DNA from: Maricaulis sp048270265
GTDB lineage: Bacteria > Pseudomonadota > Alphaproteobacteria > Caulobacterales > Maricaulaceae
DNA: 64,000 nucleotides
Reading direction: 5' to 3'
Assembly (NCBI RefSeq): GCF_048270265.1
Contig: NZ_JBLWTD010000002.1
Span: forward strand, 102,017 to 166,016
Numbering within the stretch: the first letter of the stretch is position 1; each line of letters begins with the position of its first letter. The notes below the pieces were generated by a model that was not told the origin of the DNA, made no database searches, and worked only from the letters and a program-made list of their open reading frames with translations. Positions 46,207 through 55,167 of the stretch are shown in pieces. A program made the position numbers and the translations under genes.

Positions 46207-46902
46207 ATGATGAAACCCCAGGTACTTGTGGTTGAGGACGAGGACGCGCTCGCGACCCTGCTTCAGTATAATCTCGAAAAGGAAGGTTATCAGGTCACCC
46301 TGGCCGGCGACGGCGAGGAAGCCCTGATGCTGACCGGAGAGGCCATTCCTGACCTTGTCCTGGTCGACTGGATGTTGCCCAAGGTCTCGGGCATCGAGGT
46401 CTGCCGCCGCCTGCGCGGCCGGCACGAGACCAGCAATGTGCCGATCATCATGCTCACCGCGCGCGGCGAGGAGACGGACCGGGTCCGCGGTCTCGATACG
46501 GGGGCTGACGACTATATCGTCAAACCCTTCTCCATGACCGAATTGTTCGCGCGGATCCGCGCTGTGCTGCGCCGTATCCGTCCCGGCCTTGCCGAGGACC
46601 TGATCACTGCCGGCGACATCGCGATTGACCGCGTGGCCCACCGCGTCAGGCGCGCGGATCGCGAGATCCATCTCGGGCCGACCGAGTTCCGTCTGCTCGA
46701 CTATCTCATGCAGCACCCGGGCCGGGTGTTCTCGCGCGAGCAATTGCTCGATGCGGTCTGGGGCTCGGACGTCTATGTCGAGGCGCGCACTGTCGATGTG
46801 CATGTCGGCCGTCTGCGCAAGGCGATCAACAATGCCGCAGAGACCGACCCGATCCGCACGGTCCGCTCGGCGGGCTATTCCTTCGACATCAGCGGCAGCT
46901 GA
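46207..46902 (+). CDS. phoB: Phosphate regulon response regulator PhoB
   Basis: A 231-residue OmpR/PhoB-type regulator. The receiver has VEDED at 9-13, the phosphoacceptor in LVLVDWMLPKVSG near residue 53 and Lys in YIVKPFSM. The winged-helix output domain ends VDVHVGRLRKAINNA and TVRSAGYSF. It sits 18 bases after phoU and completes the set that senses and responds to phosphate limitation. Either of two adjacent ATG codons could start it. Confidence 0.95.
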   Translation: MMKPQVLVVEDEDALATLLQYNLEKEGYQVTLAGDGEEALMLTGEAIPDLVLVDWMLPKVSGIEVCRRLRGRHETSNVPIIMLTARGEETDRVRGLDTGADDYIVKPFSMTELFARIRAVLRRIRPGLAEDLITAGDIAIDRVAHRVRRADREIHLGPTEFRLLDYLMQHPGRVFSREQLLDAVWGSDVYVEARTVDVHVGRLRKAINNAAETDPIRTVRSAGYSFDISGS

Positions 46903-46916
46903 GCCGGGCCAGACGC

Positions 46917-46942
46917 AAAACGGCCGCCCCGTGGGGCGGCCG
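46917..46942 (-). terminator. Terminator of gcrA
   Basis: CGGCCGCCCC and GGGGCGGCCG form a 10-bp stem with a tiny loop. On the minus strand the stem is followed by TTTT (46917-46920), directing it to gcrA; on the plus strand no T run follows, though the stem may also slow transcription from phoB. Confidence 0.8.
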
Positions 46943-46977
46943 CTGCATGATATGTCCGGCTGGTTGGTCTGCTGCGA

Positions 46978-47502
46978 TCAGAAGTTATACCGGCGCGTCG
47001 CTGTAATCGAATTCAGCGCGGCGGTGGCTTCGCCACTGCGGCGGCGTTTCTGGCTGGGTTGATAGGCCATGTTGGCGTGGGCATCGCAATAGGCATGGCT
47101 CGCGCCGGTCTTGCGACCGCAAAAGCGGAAGTTCGACAGGGACGGGTCACCGATCGGCCATTTGCACATGCTGTCCTTGAGGGTCAGCACAGTGGCAAAC
47201 TCGCCCGATGGCAGCACAGCTGGCTCCATGGGAGCCGACACGGGGGTCGCCGGTGCCGAAGGGGCCGGGCGCGCTGTGCGGACCGGTTCAATCGACGGCG
47301 TGGTCGTGCGTGGCCGCGACGGTTTCGCTGGCCGGCGGGCCGGACGCGACGGGGTCGCTCGACCTGACAGACCAAGCCTGTGTACCTTGCCAATCACGGC
47401 ATTCCGGGTGACACCACCCAGCTGTTTGGCAATTTGACTCGCGCTCAGGCCTTCCGACCAGAGCTTCTTGAGTTCTTCGACACGTTCGTCAGTCCAGGCC
47501 AT
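46978..47502 (-). CDS. gcrA: Cell-cycle regulator GcrA
   Basis: A 174-residue GcrA protein, a cofactor of sigma-70 that acts at promoters with methylated GANTC sites and controls cell-cycle genes in Caulobacterales and relatives. The N-terminal DNA-binding helix bundle is diagnostic (MAWTDERVEELKKLWSEGLS, then ASQIAKQLGGVTRNAVIGK). A Pro/Arg/Thr-rich linker follows, and the C-terminal sigma-binding domain has the cysteine segment CKWPIGDP, FCGRK and YCDAH. It is convergent with phoB and has its own terminator. Confidence 0.97.
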   Translation of the reverse strand: MAWTDERVEELKKLWSEGLSASQIAKQLGGVTRNAVIGKVHRLGLSGRATPSRPARRPAKPSRPRTTTPSIEPVRTARPAPSAPATPVSAPMEPAVLPSGEFATVLTLKDSMCKWPIGDPSLSNFRFCGRKTGASHAYCDAHANMAYQPSQKRRRSGEATAALNSITATRRYNF

Positions 47503-47705
47503 CGCAGACTTCTCCCGGTTGGGGTGCGCTAGCCACCTTGATGATGGTAAACAGAGCGCATCTCAATTCATGATTAATTACACTATATATTGTAGCCGGC
47601 GAACCAAAAACCACAAGATCAGGCAGGCACGAATCCTGTGGAAAGCGCACTTGCCTGCTAAATCGTTAACGTTGATGGTTACTGAAAGCTTAAGGGTAAT
47701 CCGTT

Positions 47706-48518
47706 ATGAGTAATGCTTCTTCAAGACCTGTGGCGGCGCCGCGGAGCTTCGGTGCCATTAACGGTCTCGGCCTGTGGACACTCTACAAGAAGGAGGTCCG
47801 GCGCTTCCTCAAGGTCGTGACCCAGACCGTCCTCGCGCCGGTCGCGACCACGCTGCTTTACATGACAGTTTTCGCGGTTGCCCTCGGTTCCGGGCGCGCT
47901 GCAGTTCACGGTGTGTCCTTCGTCGAATTCCTCGCCCCGGGCCTCATTCTGATGGGATTGCTGAACAACGCCTTCGCCAATACCTCGTCGTCCATCCTGG
48001 TCAGCAAGGTGCAGGGCAATGCGGTCGACTTCCTGATGCCGCCGCTTTCGGCGCTCGAGCTGGAAATCGCCTTTATCGGCGGTGCGGTGACACGGGGCGT
48101 GCTGGTCGCTGCGGTGACCGCCCTGACCCTGATGCCCTTCGTCAATGTGATGCCGGTGCATTTCTGGGCCGTGGCCTATTTCGGCATCGGTGCAGCAGCA
48201 ATGCTTGGCATGATCGGCATTCTCGGCGGGCTGTGGGCTGAAAAGTTCGACCACATGGCCGCTGTCACCACTTTCGTGATCACGCCGCTGACCTTTCTGT
48301 CCGGCACATTCTACTCGATCAGCCGCTTGCCTGAACCGGTCCGCCTGATCAGCCAGTTCAACCCGTTCTTCTACATGATTGACGGCTTTCGCTATGGTTT
48401 CACGGGGTTTGCCGATGGCTCGCTGACGATCGGTGTCGTCCTGGTCGGCGTGATCAATCTGGTCCTCGCCATCGTCTGCTATCGCCTGCTACGTGCAGGC
48501 TGGCGCTTGAAGACCTGA
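47706..48518 (+). CDS. ABC-2 type transporter permease
   Basis: A 270-residue ABC-2 permease (YadH/NodJ-like) with about six membrane helices. GNAVDFLMPPLSALELEIAF and FLSGTFYSISRLPEPVRLIS are the family's conserved segments, the latter leading into NPFFYMIDGFRYGF. Such permeases export polysaccharides, lipids or drugs with a partner ATPase, but no ATPase gene is adjacent, so the partner must be elsewhere. The ribosome site (GGGTAA) is weak. Confidence 0.88.
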   Translation: MSNASSRPVAAPRSFGAINGLGLWTLYKKEVRRFLKVVTQTVLAPVATTLLYMTVFAVALGSGRAAVHGVSFVEFLAPGLILMGLLNNAFANTSSSILVSKVQGNAVDFLMPPLSALELEIAFIGGAVTRGVLVAAVTALTLMPFVNVMPVHFWAVAYFGIGAAAMLGMIGILGGLWAEKFDHMAAVTTFVITPLTFLSGTFYSISRLPEPVRLISQFNPFFYMIDGFRYGFTGFADGSLTIGVVLVGVINLVLAIVCYRLLRAGWRLKT

Positions 48519-48551
48519 ACGGACGGGCCTAGACCGTAGACAACCAAAAGG

Positions 48552-48569
48552 GGCGCCGGTGGCGGCGCC
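48552..48569 (+). terminator. Hairpin between ABC permease and argD
   Basis: GGCGCCG and CGGCGCC form a 7-bp perfect stem with a GTGG loop, followed by TTAAC. The T run is short, so it is a weak terminator or a leader structure of argD, whose start is 24 bases further on. Confidence 0.4.
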
Positions 48570-48592
48570 TTAACAAGCTCCGGAGAGACCCG

Positions 48593-49768
48593 ATGCCTGC
48601 GCCAATGATGGATACCTACGCTCCACCCGAACTCATTTTCGATCACGGCAAGGGCGTTCGTCTGATCACCGACAAGGGTGACAGCTATCTCGATTTCATT
48701 TCCGGGATTGCCGTCAATTGCCTGGGGCATGCCCATCCGAAGGCGGTCGCCGCCCTGACCGAACAGGCCGGGAAGCTCTGGCACCTGTCCAACATGTTCA
48801 AGGTCCCGGCCGGGATCGAACTGGCCGACAAGCTGACGGCAGCGACCTTTGCTGACCGTGTCTTCTTCACCAATTCCGGTGCCGAGGCGATGGAATGCGC
48901 GCTGAAAACCGCGCGTCGCTACCAGTATGTCACCGGCAATCCCCAGCGCTATCGCATCATCACCTTTACCGGTGCCTTCCATGGCCGCACCTATGGCGCG
49001 ATCAATGCTGGCGGCAATCCCAAATATCTCGAGGGTTTCGGCCCGGCGATGGAAGGGTTCGACCATGTCGAATTCGGCAATCTCGACGCCGTCCGCGCCG
49101 TCTTGTCAGAAGAGACAGCGGCCATCTGCGTCGAGCCGGTCCAGGGTGAGGGCGGTGTACGCGCCGGCGATGATGCCTTCCTGCGCGGCCTGCGCCAGAT
49201 CTGCGATGAAAACGGCCTGATGCTCATCTATGATGAAGTCCAGTGCGGCGCCGGCCGGACCGGCAAGCTCTTCGCCCACCAGTGGGTCGAGGGCGCCGAG
49301 CCCGATATCATGGCCTCGGCCAAGGGCATTGGCGGCGGCTTTCCGATGGGGGCCTGCCTCGCCACTGAAGCGGCTGCCCAGGGCATGGTCGTCGGCACCC
49401 ACGGCTCGACCTATGGCGGTGGTCCCCTGGCCATGGCCGTCGGCAATGTCGTGTTCGACGAGCTGACCTCGGACGGTTTCCTCGACCATGTCGTGGAGAT
49501 GGCCAATTTCATGCAGCAGCAATTGCACGGTCTCGCCGACCGTCATTCCGACAAGATTGAGGAAGTGCGCGGCAAGGGTCTGCTGCTCGGACTGAAGCTG
49601 AAAGAGGGTTTTGATCCCAAGCAGCTTGTGGTGAAGGCCCGCGATCGCCATCTGTTGATCGGCGCCGCGGGTGACAATGTCGCGCGGATGGCGCCGCCAT
49701 TGATCATCACGCGTGATGACGCCAGCGAGGCAATAGCCATCCTCGACGAGGCTCTCAGCGCACTTTAG
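48593..49768 (+). CDS. argD: Acetylornithine aminotransferase
   Basis: A 391-residue class III PLP aminotransferase that converts N-acetylglutamate semialdehyde to N-acetylornithine in arginine synthesis, and may also serve lysine synthesis. Diagnostic pieces are YLDFISGIAVNCLGHAHP, FFTNSGAEAMECALK, FTGAFHGRTYGA, the DEVQCGAGRTGK segment and PLP Lys in ASAKGIGGGFP. CGGAGAG precedes the ATG. It is followed after 10 bases by hslO; many alphaproteobacteria have argF between these two genes, and it is absent here. Confidence 0.94.
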   Translation: MPAPMMDTYAPPELIFDHGKGVRLITDKGDSYLDFISGIAVNCLGHAHPKAVAALTEQAGKLWHLSNMFKVPAGIELADKLTAATFADRVFFTNSGAEAMECALKTARRYQYVTGNPQRYRIITFTGAFHGRTYGAINAGGNPKYLEGFGPAMEGFDHVEFGNLDAVRAVLSEETAAICVEPVQGEGGVRAGDDAFLRGLRQICDENGLMLIYDEVQCGAGRTGKLFAHQWVEGAEPDIMASAKGIGGGFPMGACLATEAAAQGMVVGTHGSTYGGGPLAMAVGNVVFDELTSDGFLDHVVEMANFMQQQLHGLADRHSDKIEEVRGKGLLLGLKLKEGFDPKQLVVKARDRHLLIGAAGDNVARMAPPLIITRDDASEAIAILDEALSAL

Positions 49769-49778
49769 GCGAACTGAC

Positions 49779-50711
49779 ATGACCGATATGACGCCCGCCA
49801 TTCCCGGCGAGCCGGACGATTTCATTGCGGGCTTCCAGGTCGAGGGCCGTGCGGTGCGGGGGCGTGTCCTCCGCTCCGCCGGCGTCCTCGACCAGATCCT
49901 GTCGGCGCATGACTATCCCGAGCCGGTGGCGCGTCTGCTCGGCGAGGCCGTCATCCTGGCCGGTCTGGTCGGCCCGGCCCTCAAATTCGACGGCCGGCTC
50001 ATCGTCCAGGCCAATGGCACCGGTCCGGTCTCCTTCATAGTGGCCGAATATGTCGCCGGCGAGGGTGTGCGTGGATTTGCCAAGGTGGACCGCGATGCAC
50101 TGGCCACGGCGCTTGCCGCGGCCGATGCGGATACGCCGATGATCCGCACCCTGCTGGGTGAGGGTTATTTCGCCATGACCATCGATCAGGGTCCGGACAT
50201 GGACCAGTACCAGGGTGTGGTCCCGCTGGAGGGCGGCAGCCTGGCCGTGATCGCCGAACACTATTTCGCCCAGTCGGAGCAGACCCCGACACGCCTGCGC
50301 ATGGCAGTCGGCGAAGTGTGGACCCAGGATGGTGGCAAGAGCTGGCGTGGCGGCGGATCCCTGATCCAGGCTGTTGCAGGCGATGAGAGCCGTGGTTCCG
50401 CAACGGACGACTGGGACCATGTCCGCGCCCTGTTCGAAACCATCAGCGATGAAGAATTGCTCGACCCTGAACTGACGTCCGGCTCGCTGCTCTACCGCCT
50501 GTTCCATGAGGATGGCGTGCGGGTCTTCGAGCCTGCAGCCCTGTTGCGCCGTTGTTCATGCGAGCATCAACGTCTGTTGCGCATCATCGCCAGCTTCCCG
50601 GCCGATGACCGGGAGCACATGACGACGGACGGCAAGATCGTCATGACCTGCGAATACTGCAATCGCGACTGGAAATTCCTTCCCGGCGAGGTCGATGCCG
50701 TCGAGCGTTGA
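49779..50711 (+). CDS. hslO: Redox-regulated chaperone Hsp33
   Basis: A 310-residue Hsp33 holdase, which unfolds its C-terminal zinc centre under oxidative stress and then binds unfolded proteins. The zinc-binding cysteines are CSC in LLRRCSCEHQRLLR and CEYC in VMTCEYCNRDW. The N-terminal domain carries GEAVILAGLVGPALKFDGRL and VPLEGGSLAVIAEHYFAQSE. The spacing to argD implies cotranscription. Confidence 0.95.
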   Translation: MTDMTPAIPGEPDDFIAGFQVEGRAVRGRVLRSAGVLDQILSAHDYPEPVARLLGEAVILAGLVGPALKFDGRLIVQANGTGPVSFIVAEYVAGEGVRGFAKVDRDALATALAAADADTPMIRTLLGEGYFAMTIDQGPDMDQYQGVVPLEGGSLAVIAEHYFAQSEQTPTRLRMAVGEVWTQDGGKSWRGGGSLIQAVAGDESRGSATDDWDHVRALFETISDEELLDPELTSGSLLYRLFHEDGVRVFEPAALLRRCSCEHQRLLRIIASFPADDREHMTTDGKIVMTCEYCNRDWKFLPGEVDAVER

Positions 50712-50737
50712 TCCGGCTTTCGCCGCGCGGCAGGTTC

Positions 50738-52192
50738 TCAGGAGCGCCAGAAGCGCGGCATGACCACCACCAGCACGGCGAGCACTTCGAGCCGGCCGAT
50801 CAGCATGTTGGCGGTGAGTATCCATTTGGCCGCATCGGGCAGGGACTGGAATGTGCCGGCCGGGCCGATGATGTCCCCCAGCCCCGGCCCGACATTGGCC
50901 AGCGAGGTTGCTGCCCCCGAGAGGGCCGTTGTCAGATCAAGCCCGATCGCCGACAGGGCGGCGGCGCTGATCGCGTAAACTGCGAAAAAGACAAAGAAGA
51001 ATCCGAGCACGGAATGCAGGGCGCTGTCGGCAACCGGCCGGCCATTATAGCGCATCTGGAAAATGGCGTTCGGCCGCAGCAGTTGTGCCAGATAGCGCCG
51101 GATCGCGGTGCCGGCGATCTGGTAGCGGAAAATCTTGATGCTGCAACTGGTCGAACCGGCGCAGCCGCCAATGAACATGAAGACGAAAAAGGTCGATTCC
51201 GCCGCCGCACCCCAGGCACCGTAATCCGTTGTGGCATAGCCGGTACCGGTAATGATCGAGACCGCATTGAAACTGGCCATGCGCCAGGCGGGGTCATCGC
51301 CGTGCACGCCGGTGGTGATGAGCACGCCAGCCAGGATTGCCGAGGCGAGCAGGATGACGAACAGGAAGCCGCGCGACTGGGCGTCCTTCAGGATCACCTG
51401 TGGCTTGCCCCGCAATGCCAGCACCAGAAGCGTGAAGGGCAGGGCTGCGGCGATCATGAAGACCAGCGTGATCATGTCGGCGCCGGTATGCATGAACTTG
51501 CCCATCGACTGGTCGGAGGTCGAAAACCCGCCGGTCGAAAGCGTCGACATGGCGTGCGCTGTCGCGTCGAGCAGATTCATCCCCGACATCAGATAGGCGA
51601 CGGCGCAGATCAGCGTCAGCATGGCGTAGACGGCCGAGATATTGGCGGCGATCTGGGTCGCCTTCGGCAGCACCTTGTCGGTCTTGTCGCCGGTTTCCAG
51701 CAGGAAGAGCTGCATGCCGCCAACGCCCAGCATCGGCCAGAAGGCCATGGCCGTGACGATAATGCCGATCCCGCCCAGCCATTGCAGGATGGCGCGCCAG
51801 AGCAAAAAGCCCGGCGGGCGGAAATCCAGCCCGGTCAGCACGGTCGCGCCGGTCGTGGTCAGCCCCGAGACGGCTTCGAACAGGGCATCGGTCCAGTTCA
51901 TGCCCTGGTCGGCGAGGCGCATCGGCAGGGCGGCGGTGATCGACAGCGCGATCCAGGCCCCGACCATCAGCAGGAAGACGCCGCGCGGTGTGATGAAATC
52001 GACCGGGCCGCGATTGGCCAGGGAGATCGAGCCGCCGAAAAACAGTCCCAGCACCGAGGCGAGGAAGAAGGCGCGGGCGCTGACGAGCTCCTGCGCGACC
52101 AGGTCGACGATCGCTGGCACCAGCATGCCTGCCGAGAGGAACGTCACCATGATGCCGATCATGAAGACGACGGGGCGGAGGGACATATTCAA
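50738..52192 (-). CDS. trkH: Trk-type potassium uptake protein TrkH
   Basis: A 484-residue potassium channel/transporter subunit of the TrkH/KtrB type, with four M1-P-M2 repeats. The selectivity-loop sequences are TTTGATVLTGLDF, STGGFSTSDQS, ITGTGYATTDYGAW and SLANVGPGLGDIIGPAGTF. It imports K+ with TrkA regulators, which are not in this window. The gene ends 26 bases from hslO, convergent with it. A long open frame on the opposite strand is a shadow of its codon use. Confidence 0.95.
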   Translation of the reverse strand: MNMSLRPVVFMIGIMVTFLSAGMLVPAIVDLVAQELVSARAFFLASVLGLFFGGSISLANRGPVDFITPRGVFLLMVGAWIALSITAALPMRLADQGMNWTDALFEAVSGLTTTGATVLTGLDFRPPGFLLWRAILQWLGGIGIIVTAMAFWPMLGVGGMQLFLLETGDKTDKVLPKATQIAANISAVYAMLTLICAVAYLMSGMNLLDATAHAMSTLSTGGFSTSDQSMGKFMHTGADMITLVFMIAAALPFTLLVLALRGKPQVILKDAQSRGFLFVILLASAILAGVLITTGVHGDDPAWRMASFNAVSIITGTGYATTDYGAWGAAAESTFFVFMFIGGCAGSTSCSIKIFRYQIAGTAIRRYLAQLLRPNAIFQMRYNGRPVADSALHSVLGFFFVFFAVYAISAAALSAIGLDLTTALSGAATSLANVGPGLGDIIGPAGTFQSLPDAAKWILTANMLIGRLEVLAVLVVVMPRFWRS

Positions 52193-52243
52193 GGCGTCAG
52201 GCTCCGCCAGCGCGGACAGGCCGATGGTGCAGTGCAGCTGGTG

Positions 52244-52660
52244 CTAGTGGAGGCTGAGGCGGTCATAGGGCCGGTCCAGCGGAAAATCGGGGATGATGGC
52301 GGCAAAGCTGTCGCCACCCTCGCGGCGCATCTCATAGCTGCCGCTCATGAAGCCGGACGGCGTCGAGAGCGGTGCGCCACTGGTGTAGCGGAAGCGCTCG
52401 CCAGGCCGGATCACTGGCTGTTCGCCGACCACGCCGGGACCCTGGACGTGTTCGCTGCGCCCCATCGAATCGGTGATGATCCACTGGCGCGAGATCAGCT
52501 GCACGGGCTGGGTCGAGGTGTTCTCGATCTCAACGGTGTAGGCCCAGACATAGCGACTCTCATCAGGCTCGGACTCATCTTCGAGATAGTCCGGGCTGAC
52601 ACAGATCTTCACGCCGTCGGTCTCCTGCTCATACATGCTGTCTTGTCCGCCCATGGCCAT
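52244..52660 (-). CDS. apaG: ApaG (Co2+/Mg2+ efflux-associated) protein
   Basis: A 138-residue ApaG protein, a fibronectin-like beta sandwich linked to cobalt/magnesium homeostasis and to apaH in enterobacteria. Conserved pieces are YVWAYTVEIENTSTQPVQLI, SRQWIITDSMGRSEHVQGPG, VVGEQPVIRPGERFRYTSG and STPSGFMSGSYEM. The start could be the ATG at 52660 or the one at 52636. It is 51 bases upstream of trkH on the same strand. Confidence 0.93.
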   Translation of the reverse strand: MAMGGQDSMYEQETDGVKICVSPDYLEDESEPDESRYVWAYTVEIENTSTQPVQLISRQWIITDSMGRSEHVQGPGVVGEQPVIRPGERFRYTSGAPLSTPSGFMSGSYEMRREGGDSFAAIIPDFPLDRPYDRLSLH

Positions 52661-52801
52661 TGGCTCACATCGCCGCTGGTTTCAATCCGCCATCATCTGC
52701 CCGCTCGCGATCTCGCTCAACCCCCTACGGTCAGCATGGGTGGACAGAAGGCGACGGATATCGGACATCTTTCGGCCATCCGCAACAGAACCGATCCCGT
52801 C

Positions 52802-53818
52802 ATGTCCGTTTCCGGTATTCTCCCAGACCACGAACTCAGAGCCCTGTTTGACCAGGGTGTCATCGATGCGGACACGCCGCCCGATGCGACCCAGATCCAG
52901 CCGGCCAGTATCGATTTGCGCCTCGGGGCCAAGGCCTTCCGGCTGCGCGCCAGCTTCCTGCCCGGCCGCGGTCTCACGGTTGCCGAGCGGCTGGCTGACG
53001 ATCTGGTCATGCATACGGTGGATCTGCGTGACGGCGCCGTGCTGGAGACGGGTTGCGTCTATCTGGCGCCGCTGCAGGAGCGGCTGAAACTCCCCGCCGG
53101 GCTGAGCGCAGCGATGAACCCCAAGAGTTCGACCGGCCGGATCGATGTCTTCACCCGCGTCATCACGGACCAGGGCATCGCATTCGACCAGGCGCCGCTC
53201 GGCTATCAGGGCCCGCTCTATGCCGAAATCTGTCCGCGCACCTTCTCCATCCTGGCGCGCGAAGGCGATCGGCTGAGCCAGATCCGCTTCCGCCGTGGCG
53301 AGCATGAAACGCTGCGCGAGGTGACCGTCAGTGTCGATCTGGCCGGCTTTGATGACGGCATTGTCGGCTATCGCGCGCGGCGCCATGCCGGGCTGGTTGA
53401 TCTGTCGAAGCTGGGCGGTCATCCCAGCGCCCGGTTCTGGGAGCCGATGACAGCTCCCGATCGCCGCCTGGTGCTCGATCCGGGCGAATTCTACATCCTG
53501 GCATCCCGGGAAGCGGTCTCGATCGGTCTCGATGAGGCGGCCGAAATGGCACCGATCGCACCGGAAATCGGTGAATTCCGCGCCCACTACGCCGGATTCT
53601 TCGATCCCGGTTTCGGAATTGCCGAGACGGGCGGGGCCGGCAGCCGGGCCGTGCTGGAAGTCCGCGGCCATGACGTGCCCTTCATGCTCGACCACGGCCA
53701 GGCCATCGCACGTCTGGTGTATGAACCCATGCTCGCACGGCCGACGGCAGCCTATGGCGCTGTCGCCTCCAACTATCAGGCCCAGGGCCTCAAACTGTCG
53801 AAATTCTTCGCTGACTGA
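52802..53818 (+). CDS. dcd: 2'-deoxycytidine 5'-triphosphate deaminase (long form)
   Basis: A 338-residue dCTP deaminase of the trimeric dUTPase superfamily, which turns dCTP into dUTP for thymidylate synthesis. The frame fits the long alphaproteobacterial form with two dUTPase-like halves: GILPDHELRAL, then TQIQPASIDLRLGAKAFR and MNPKSSTGRIDVFTRVITDQ in the first, and FYILASREAVSIG plus AHYAGFFDPGFGI in the second. The ATG at 52802 gives the family's usual short lead before GILPD; an ATG further upstream (52736) is possible. No clear ribosome site is visible. Confidence 0.9.
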   Translation: MSVSGILPDHELRALFDQGVIDADTPPDATQIQPASIDLRLGAKAFRLRASFLPGRGLTVAERLADDLVMHTVDLRDGAVLETGCVYLAPLQERLKLPAGLSAAMNPKSSTGRIDVFTRVITDQGIAFDQAPLGYQGPLYAEICPRTFSILAREGDRLSQIRFRRGEHETLREVTVSVDLAGFDDGIVGYRARRHAGLVDLSKLGGHPSARFWEPMTAPDRRLVLDPGEFYILASREAVSIGLDEAAEMAPIAPEIGEFRAHYAGFFDPGFGIAETGGAGSRAVLEVRGHDVPFMLDHGQAIARLVYEPMLARPTAAYGAVASNYQAQGLKLSKFFAD

Positions 53819-53881
53819 ATACCGTAACCGGTGAAATAGGGCTTCGCGGCAGCTATCGCCGCGCCTATAATCGCCGGTATC

Positions 53882-53955
53882 GCGGGTGTAGCTCAATGGT
53901 AGAGCAGAAGCTTCCCAAGCTTACGACGAGGGTTCGATTCCCTTCACCCGCTCCA
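53882..53955 (+). tRNA. tRNA-Gly (anticodon CCC)
   Basis: The acceptor stem GCGGGTG pairs with CACCCGC, followed by T and an encoded CCA. The anticodon loop TTCCCAA gives CCC, reading GGG. The T arm AGGG TTCGATT CCCT is intact. Confidence 0.95.
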
Positions 53956-54387
53956 ATACTTAGCTCATTTTTGGTTACTGGCTCCGGGACTATTCCGGGA
54001 CTCGGCTACCGATGAAGCCGCCATTTTCTCCATCGACTGCTGATATGTCCCGCTTCCGAGTGCCCATGACGAAGGCCAACGCGTGTTGGCTAGAAGCCTA
54101 GCTAAGCCCGCTCTCCGATGCACTCAATGGGATGCTTTAACCCAATCCGTTGTTGGAAAGCTGATTTATCATAACGCATACGACAGCCGGCCCGCCTTAA
54201 AAGGCCATCACTGCAGTTCTCCCGGAGGATCGGTAACACATCCAATTTCCGCAGGGACATCATATATCTGGCGGCAAACAATCTGAGGGCTCGCATTTCA
54301 AAATGGCCCAGAGAGTCTTCAATAAGGGCGAGGATTTTCCGTCCTAAAAAGCTCATGATACCCAGTTCACCCGCTATGACCCGCTCG
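53956..54387. other. AT-richer gap after tRNA-Gly, possible island edge
   Basis: No strong gene. About 28 bases after the tRNA, CCGGGAC occurs twice 11 bases apart (53984-54001), the same spacing as the integrase arm-type repeats of the tRNA-Arg island. A second copy of the tRNA 3' end was looked for to the right and not found, so an island cannot be delimited. A weak minus-strand frame is listed separately. Confidence 0.45.
54102..54356 (-). CDS. Hypothetical short protein after the lipoprotein gene
   Basis: An open frame of 84 codons beginning MSFLGRKILALIEDSLGHFE, 31 bases after the lipoprotein stop on the same strand. The composition looks protein-like, with a helical start, but there is no clear ribosome site and no recognised domain. 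The same frame is open further upstream through the lipoprotein gene. I keep it as a low-confidence possibility. Confidence 0.22.
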   Translation of the reverse strand: MSFLGRKILALIEDSLGHFEMRALRLFAARYMMSLRKLDVLPILRENCSDGLLRRAGCRMRYDKSAFQQRIGLKHPIECIGERA

Positions 54388-55137
54388 TCAATCCTCGGGC
54401 AGGGTCCAGATGTCGTCACCCACAACGACCGTGCCGGTGATGTGCAGGTTCCGGAGCCGCCGGCGCATGCAATCATGGTCATCTGCGCACAAGCTACCTT
54501 CCACCTCTATCCCCATAAACTCTTCGATTTGTTGCGATGTGGGAAACCAGTATTGGTTGGTCAATTCGTATGAAACGGAGGTGCATAGTTCGGATAGATC
54601 ACTTTCATCCTCTACGGCAGCAACCGCACTTATCGATGGGGATAAACGCTCGTATAGCTCACTTAGAAATTGCTCGCCATTTGAGTGGCTAGCGTAAATT
54701 TCTCGCTCCTTATCATACGATCTCTGATAGCAACCGCGACCCGGCCAAGCCGACGAATAAACATTATAGTCAAGGTGGGCATCGTGGTGAAAACCCACCA
54801 TAGCGTTTTCACGAAATTCCACGTGGCTCGCGCCTACCAAAACATAGCTTGCGCATGAGGAGAAGCAATAATCCTCTACGATAATGCGAGCGCCACTCGA
54901 TATTAAGAGATTGGCGGCTGTCAATCCAGCTACGGTCTCTCCACCAGAACTGGTAACAACCGGTGTCTTCCCCTCGGACAATGCAAGGGCTAGCCGTCGC
55001 ACAAAATCCATAGTGACACTTCCCACTACACTCTCTTCATTTGCGTTATCCGAATTCGATCCAGCAGAACAGGCGGCGAGCAAGAAAATGCTCCCCGTCA
55101 AAAGCGCCAAAATGGTGCCGATATTCATTTTTTTCAT
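54388..55137 (-). CDS. ClpP/crotonase-fold-like periplasmic lipoprotein
   Basis: A 249-residue protein with a lipoprotein signal (SIFLLAACSAG). The core resembles COG3904-type periplasmic proteins with a ClpP-like fold: TSSGGETVAGLTAANLLIS, then the double-cysteine segment VEDYCFSSCASYVLVGA and a His-containing MVGFHHDAH. In ClpP-fold proteins the SSC/SxC position would hold the nucleophile, but a Ser-His-Asp triad cannot be assigned surely. Base composition is visibly lower in GC than the flanking genes, indicating acquisition. It follows the broken leader-peptide gene on the same strand by 30 bases. Confidence 0.65.
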   Translation of the reverse strand: MKKMNIGTILALLTGSIFLLAACSAGSNSDNANEESVVGSVTMDFVRRLALALSEGKTPVVTSSGGETVAGLTAANLLISSGARIIVEDYCFSSCASYVLVGASHVEFRENAMVGFHHDAHLDYNVYSSAWPGRGCYQRSYDKEREIYASHSNGEQFLSELYERLSPSISAVAAVEDESDLSELCTSVSYELTNQYWFPTSQQIEEFMGIEVEGSLCADDHDCMRRRLRNLHITGTVVVGDDIWTLPED

Positions 55138-55167
55138 TATTTTACCACTATGTTAAACGAGCGAATT

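Noticed and set aside
50708..52801. N-terminal 698 codons in frame with dcd
   Set aside because: This part is antisense to trkH and apaG, both well-supported; the true dcd starts at 52802 with the family N-terminus.
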